From contig DLMX01000002.1 of the NCBI GenBank assembly GCA_002479405.1, forward strand, positions 467-9,946: a stretch of DNA of 9,480 nucleotides, read 5' to 3'. Of the stretch, positions 6,657 through 9,480 are shown piece after piece. This DNA comes from Methylophilaceae bacterium UBA7525 (GTDB lineage Bacteria > Pseudomonadota > Gammaproteobacteria > Burkholderiales > Methylophilaceae). Position numbers and translations under genes: made by a program. Position 1 is the first letter of the stretch; the number at the start of each line of letters is the position of its first letter. The notes beneath the pieces were generated by a model that had not been told where the DNA came from, did not search any database, and saw nothing but the letters and a program-made list of their open reading frames with translations.

Positions 6657-9363
6657 ACATCCGTACTATCTTGCATGCTCGCCAGATAGCCTTTTCTGCT
6701 TCTATGGCCAAGAACAACAGAACCCCCAACCCCAGAATCATGAGCCAAGACAGTATGCCCAATGGCGCGCTGCGGAACAGATGCTGCATAGGTACGGCAT
6801 AGGTAAAGGCCAATTGCAGCAGGATGAGAATGGCGGTTACCAGCAGGGCCATCCGGTTGCCTGTGATGGTTTCGAGACTGAATGCCGATGCAGTGAAGTG
6901 ACGTGCATGGAACAGATAGAACATTTCACCGACCACCAGCATGTTGACCGCTGCGGTCCGCGACATTTCAATCGAACTGCCGCGCGCCAGTTCCCATTCG
7001 AACATGATGAAGGTGACGGCGATCATAAGAATGCTGACAAATAGCACGCGCATGCCTAGCGGTCGGGTAATCAGCGGCTGCTCCGGTGGGCGCGGCGCAT
7101 GATGCATGACACCTCGTTCGGCAGGTTCAAATGCCAGTGCCAGTGCCAGCGTTACGGCAGTGACCATATTGACCCAGAGGATCTGTCCGGCAGTTACCGG
7201 CAGGGCCAGACCTGCGAAGATCGCGAGCAGGATGACCCCTGCCTGCCCGCCGTTGGTAGGCAGGATGAAGATCAGCGATTTCTTGATGTTATCGAAGACC
7301 ACACGACCTTCTCGTACGGCCTTGGCGATCGTGGCGAAGTTGTCGTCAGTGAGGACCAGGTCCGAGGCTTCCCGCGCGGCATCGGTGCCTTTCTGTCCCA
7401 TGGCAACACCGATATCTGCAGCTTTCAGCGCTGGTGCGTCGTTGACGCCGTCACCGGTCATGGCAACCAGGTGTCCCATGGACTGTAATGCGGCCACCAG
7501 ACGCAGTTTGTGTTCCGGGCTGGCACGTGCGATCACGTCCGTGCTCATCGCGCGTTTCTTCAGTTCTTCATCGCTCAGGGTCTCGATGATTTCCCCCGTC
7601 AGCGGGTTGTCAGCCAGCAGCCCCAGCTGACGTCCGATGGCAGCGGCAGTGATGGCATGGTCGCCGGTGATCATCTTGACGCGTATGCCCGCCTGCCGGC
7701 ATTCGGCCACAGCCGCGATGGCTTCTTCACGCGGAGGGTCTATGAGGCCGACCATGCCCAGCAGCTCGAAATCCGCTGTGATGTCACTGGTGCTGATTGC
7801 AGTGATGTCGGCCGGCATTTTGCGCATCGCCAGTGCGAGCACGCGCTCGCCGGCTTGGGCTGCTGCTTCCATGCGTGTCTGCCAGTCTTTATTGTTGAGG
7901 GGCTTGCCACCAGCTTCACTGCTGCAGAGTTCAAGTACCCGCTCCGGTGCACCCTTGAGCAACAGAAACACGCCCTTTTCATGGTTATGATGCAGTGTTG
8001 CCATATAGCGATGCTCCGACTCGAAAGGGATGTCGTCCAGACGCGGGAATTGCTTGCCTGTGTCAACAGGATCCAGCCCGGCCTTGATGGCGAATGTGAG
8101 CAGGGCGCCTTCTGTCGGATCGCCGACCAGATTCCATTCGCCGGCTTCGTCACGCTTCAGCTGGGCGTCATTGCATAACAGCGCGCAGCGGGCGAGAGCC
8201 AGCAAAGGTTCATGCGATTCTGGGCTGATAGTGGTTTCGTCCAGGTGAAAGCCGCCGTCCGGTGCGTAGCCGGTGCCACTGACGCTGATCGTGTCTGCCG
8301 GCAGCATGAGTCGTACCGTGGTCATTTCGTTGCGGGTCAGCGTGCCGGTCTTGTCGCTGCAGATGACAGTTACCGAGCCTAGTGTCTCGACCGCTGGCAG
8401 ACGTCTGATGATTGCCCGGTTCCTTGCCATGATGCGGGTACCGATAGCGAGCACAATGGTGACGATGGCCGGCAGACCTTCAGGAATGGCGGCAACGGCG
8501 AGACCGATAACGGCAATAAAAATGTCGACGCCACTCATTTGGGCGAAATAATGGCCATAGAGGAAGGTGATGAGGCTGACGGCGAGAATGAAGACCGTGA
8601 TTCTGCGGGCGAACTGATCCAGGCGGCGGGTGAGTGGTGTGGAGAGCATTTCTATATCGCCGACCATGCTGCCGATGCGCCCGATCTCGGTCTGCATGCC
8701 AGTGGCGACCACGATGCCGTGCGCCTGGCCGAAGGCGACCTGGGTGCCGGAGTAGGCCATGGATCCGCGATCACCGATAGAGGCATTCGGCGCTACCATA
8801 TCGGTATGTTTTTTGACGGGGACCGATTCTCCGGTGAGGGCGGCTTCGGTAACGTGTAGATTCTTGACGCGGATAAGCCGCAGGTCGGCGGGGATCTTGT
8901 CTCCGGATTCCAGCAGAACGACATCGCCGGGCACCAGATGCTGAGCATCGATATTGTGCCGCTCACCGGCGCGCATTACTGTTGCCCGGCTGGCCAGCAT
9001 CGAACGAACCGCTTCCAGTGCCTTCTCGGCCTTGCCTTCCTGAATGAAGCCGATCAGCGCGTTGATCAGTACTACGCCGAAAATGACACCGGCATCGATG
9101 TAGTTTTCGATCAGCAGCGTGGTGATGCCGGCGGCGATCAGCACATAGATCAGCGGATTATGGAATTGCAGCAGAAAACTGAGCCAGGGCGGGCGGCGTT
9201 TGGAATCCGGCAGGCGATTCTCGCCATGCAGGTTCAGGCGAGTCTTTGATTCTTCATGGGAAAGTCCCTCGATCTGGCTCTTCTGCCTTTGCAGCGTTTC
9301 TTCGGCGCTGAGCGCATGCCAATTGATGCTTTCTTTTTTGACCGCTGATTTCTTGCGATTCAT
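6655..9363 (-). CDS. P2-type cation-transporting P-type ATPase, ion specificity uncertain
   Basis: A 902-residue membrane pump with the full P-type core. It has an N-terminal cation-ATPase domain (~15-85), the actuator TGES (177-180), PEGLP in M4 (294-298), the phosphorylation motif DKTGT with D337, KGAPER (470-475) in the nucleotide domain, DPPREE (542-547), TGDH (566-569) and the hinge TGDGVNDAP (636-644). A C-terminal block of membrane helices follows. No heavy-metal-binding N-domain or CPC motif is present, which excludes the P1B class. The layout resembles SERCA/PMCA-like bacterial pumps and mycobacterial CtpF. At the SERCA Ca2+ positions, M4 E295, M5 N704, M6 N732 and T735, and M8 E813 are kept, but the M5 Glu is Q707 and the M6 Asp is A736. 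Ca2+, Na+, K+ or H+ transport therefore remains open. The ATG at 9363 has AGGA five bases upstream (9369-9372); a longer frame beginning with TTG at 9432 lacks support. Confidence 0.9.
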   Translation of the reverse strand: MNRKKSAVKKESINWHALSAEETLQRQKSQIEGLSHEESKTRLNLHGENRLPDSKRRPPWLSFLLQFHNPLIYVLIAAGITTLLIENYIDAGVIFGVVLINALIGFIQEGKAEKALEAVRSMLASRATVMRAGERHNIDAQHLVPGDVVLLESGDKIPADLRLIRVKNLHVTEAALTGESVPVKKHTDMVAPNASIGDRGSMAYSGTQVAFGQAHGIVVATGMQTEIGRIGSMVGDIEMLSTPLTRRLDQFARRITVFILAVSLITFLYGHYFAQMSGVDIFIAVIGLAVAAIPEGLPAIVTIVLAIGTRIMARNRAIIRRLPAVETLGSVTVICSDKTGTLTRNEMTTVRLMLPADTISVSGTGYAPDGGFHLDETTISPESHEPLLALARCALLCNDAQLKRDEAGEWNLVGDPTEGALLTFAIKAGLDPVDTGKQFPRLDDIPFESEHRYMATLHHNHEKGVFLLLKGAPERVLELCSSEAGGKPLNNKDWQTRMEAAAQAGERVLALAMRKMPADITAISTSDITADFELLGMVGLIDPPREEAIAAVAECRQAGIRVKMITGDHAITAAAIGRQLGLLADNPLTGEIIETLSDEELKKRAMSTDVIARASPEHKLRLVAALQSMGHLVAMTGDGVNDAPALKAADIGVAMGQKGTDAAREASDLVLTDDNFATIAKAVREGRVVFDNIKKSLIFILPTNGGQAGVILLAIFAGLALPVTAGQILWVNMVTAVTLALALAFEPAERGVMHHAPRPPEQPLITRPLGMRVLFVSILMIAVTFIMFEWELARGSSIEMSRTAAVNMLVVGEMFYLFHARHFTASAFSLETITGNRMALLVTAILILLQLAFTYAVPMQHLFRSAPLGILSWLMILGLGVLLFLAIEAEKAIWRACKIVRM

Positions 9364-9403
9364 GGCTTTCCTATGCTGGTCACGGATGGTTAAGGAGGCG
9401 CTG

Positions 9404-9432
9404 ATTAAATGAGTGAGCGGAATGAAGTGCAA
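9404..9432 (-). promoter_or_regulatory. Candidate sigma70-type promoter of the P-type ATPase gene
   Basis: On the - strand TTGCAC (9427-9432) and TTTAAT (9404-9409) are separated by 17 bases. The -10 matches consensus at five of six positions, the -35 only in its TTG. The predicted leader is about 34 bases, containing the AGGA ribosome site. The -10 would overlap the start codon of the possible divergent gene at 9409, which weakens one call or the other. Confidence 0.3.
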
Positions 9433-9480
9433 CCGCCTGTGTTGTGTCCGTCAAGACGCTGCCAAGACCGTAAAGGTCTT
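9409..9480 (+). CDS. Possible start of a divergent gene running off the window
   Basis: An ATG at 9409 is preceded by AAGGAGG (9392-9398), a near-perfect Shine-Dalgarno sequence 10 bases away and the strongest ribosome site in the window. The frame stays open for the 24 codons to the edge and begins MSERNEVQPPVLCPSRR. I do not recognise the protein from so few residues. A second frame from GTG 9413 or ATG 9422 is also open to the edge and reads KCNRLCCVRQDAAKTVKV, but its spacing from the Shine-Dalgarno sequence is poor. Twenty-four open codons can occur by chance, so the ribosome site carries the call. Confidence 0.35.
   Translation, partial: MSERNEVQPPVLCPSRRCQDRKGL
9464..9480. repeat. Perfect 6-bp inverted repeat at the right edge
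   Basis: AAGACC (9464-9469) and GGTCTT (9475-9480) are exact reverse complements around the five-base loop GTAAA. The repeat ends exactly at the window edge, so its true length and any following T run are hidden. It could be a terminator stem, an operator or a chance repeat inside the possible gene beginning at 9409. Confidence 0.4.

Noticed and set aside
6500..6802. 100-codon + strand frame beginning just upstream of the tRNA
   Set aside because: It reads straight through the tRNA-Ser gene and into the antisense of the ATPase, so it is not credible as a protein.
7510..8178. 222-codon + strand frame opposite the P-type ATPase
   Set aside because: It overlaps the phosphorylation/nucleotide domain coding region on the other strand, has no recognisable motif, and is explained by the codon bias of the ATPase gene.
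9364..9432. Longer ATPase start (TTG at 9432, adding 23 residues)
   Set aside because: The extension falls in the candidate promoter, uses a rare start codon and has no ribosome site, whereas ATG 9363 has a well-placed AGGA.
1..9480. A new defence, mobile or biosynthetic system
   Set aside because: Every large frame belongs to a known family (two antiporters, two Usp proteins, MltF, a P-type ATPase) and there are no unexplained stretches longer than about 120 bases.

Overview
The window is 9.5 kb of moderately GC-rich, densely coding proteobacterial chromosome. A beta- or gammaproteobacterium fits best: there is a YbaL-type antiporter, an MltF-type lytic transglycosylase and a tRNA-Ser with an encoded CCA end. 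The genus cannot be fixed from the sequence. I see no phage, transposon, CRISPR array or restriction/defence gene. The region looks like housekeeping and ion-homeostasis/stress functions rather than an accessory island.

Layout. On the + strand, positions 1-3232 hold an apparent three-gene operon: a 5'-truncated CPA2-type cation:proton antiporter with a C-terminal TrkA-N (RCK) domain, then two tandem-domain universal stress proteins. The first junction is an ATGA overlap and the second is a short gap. This operon converges on a - strand pair, mltF (6427 to 5015) followed by ybaL (4956 to 3259). A hairpin at the convergence point uses the last codons of ybaL as one arm. Between mltF and the next gene lies a + strand tRNA-Ser(CGA). 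It converges on a - strand 902-residue P-type cation ATPase (9363 to 6655). At the right edge a strong Shine-Dalgarno sequence and an open frame suggest the start of a divergent + strand gene that leaves the window.

How the genes may work together. Two NAD(H)-sensing-type antiporters, two double Usp proteins and a P2-type ATPase all concern monovalent/divalent cation, pH or energy stress. The antiporter-usp-usp operon is the clearest functional unit, since its genes are overlapping or nearly so. Linkage of the ATPase and ybaL to it is by proximity only. The most unusual sequence detail is in the ATPase. Two acidic residues that bind Ca2+ in SERCA pumps are replaced (Q707 in M5, A736 in M6), although E295 in M4 and E813 in M8 are kept, so a Ca2+ label should not be applied automatically. 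I found no convincing wholly new system.
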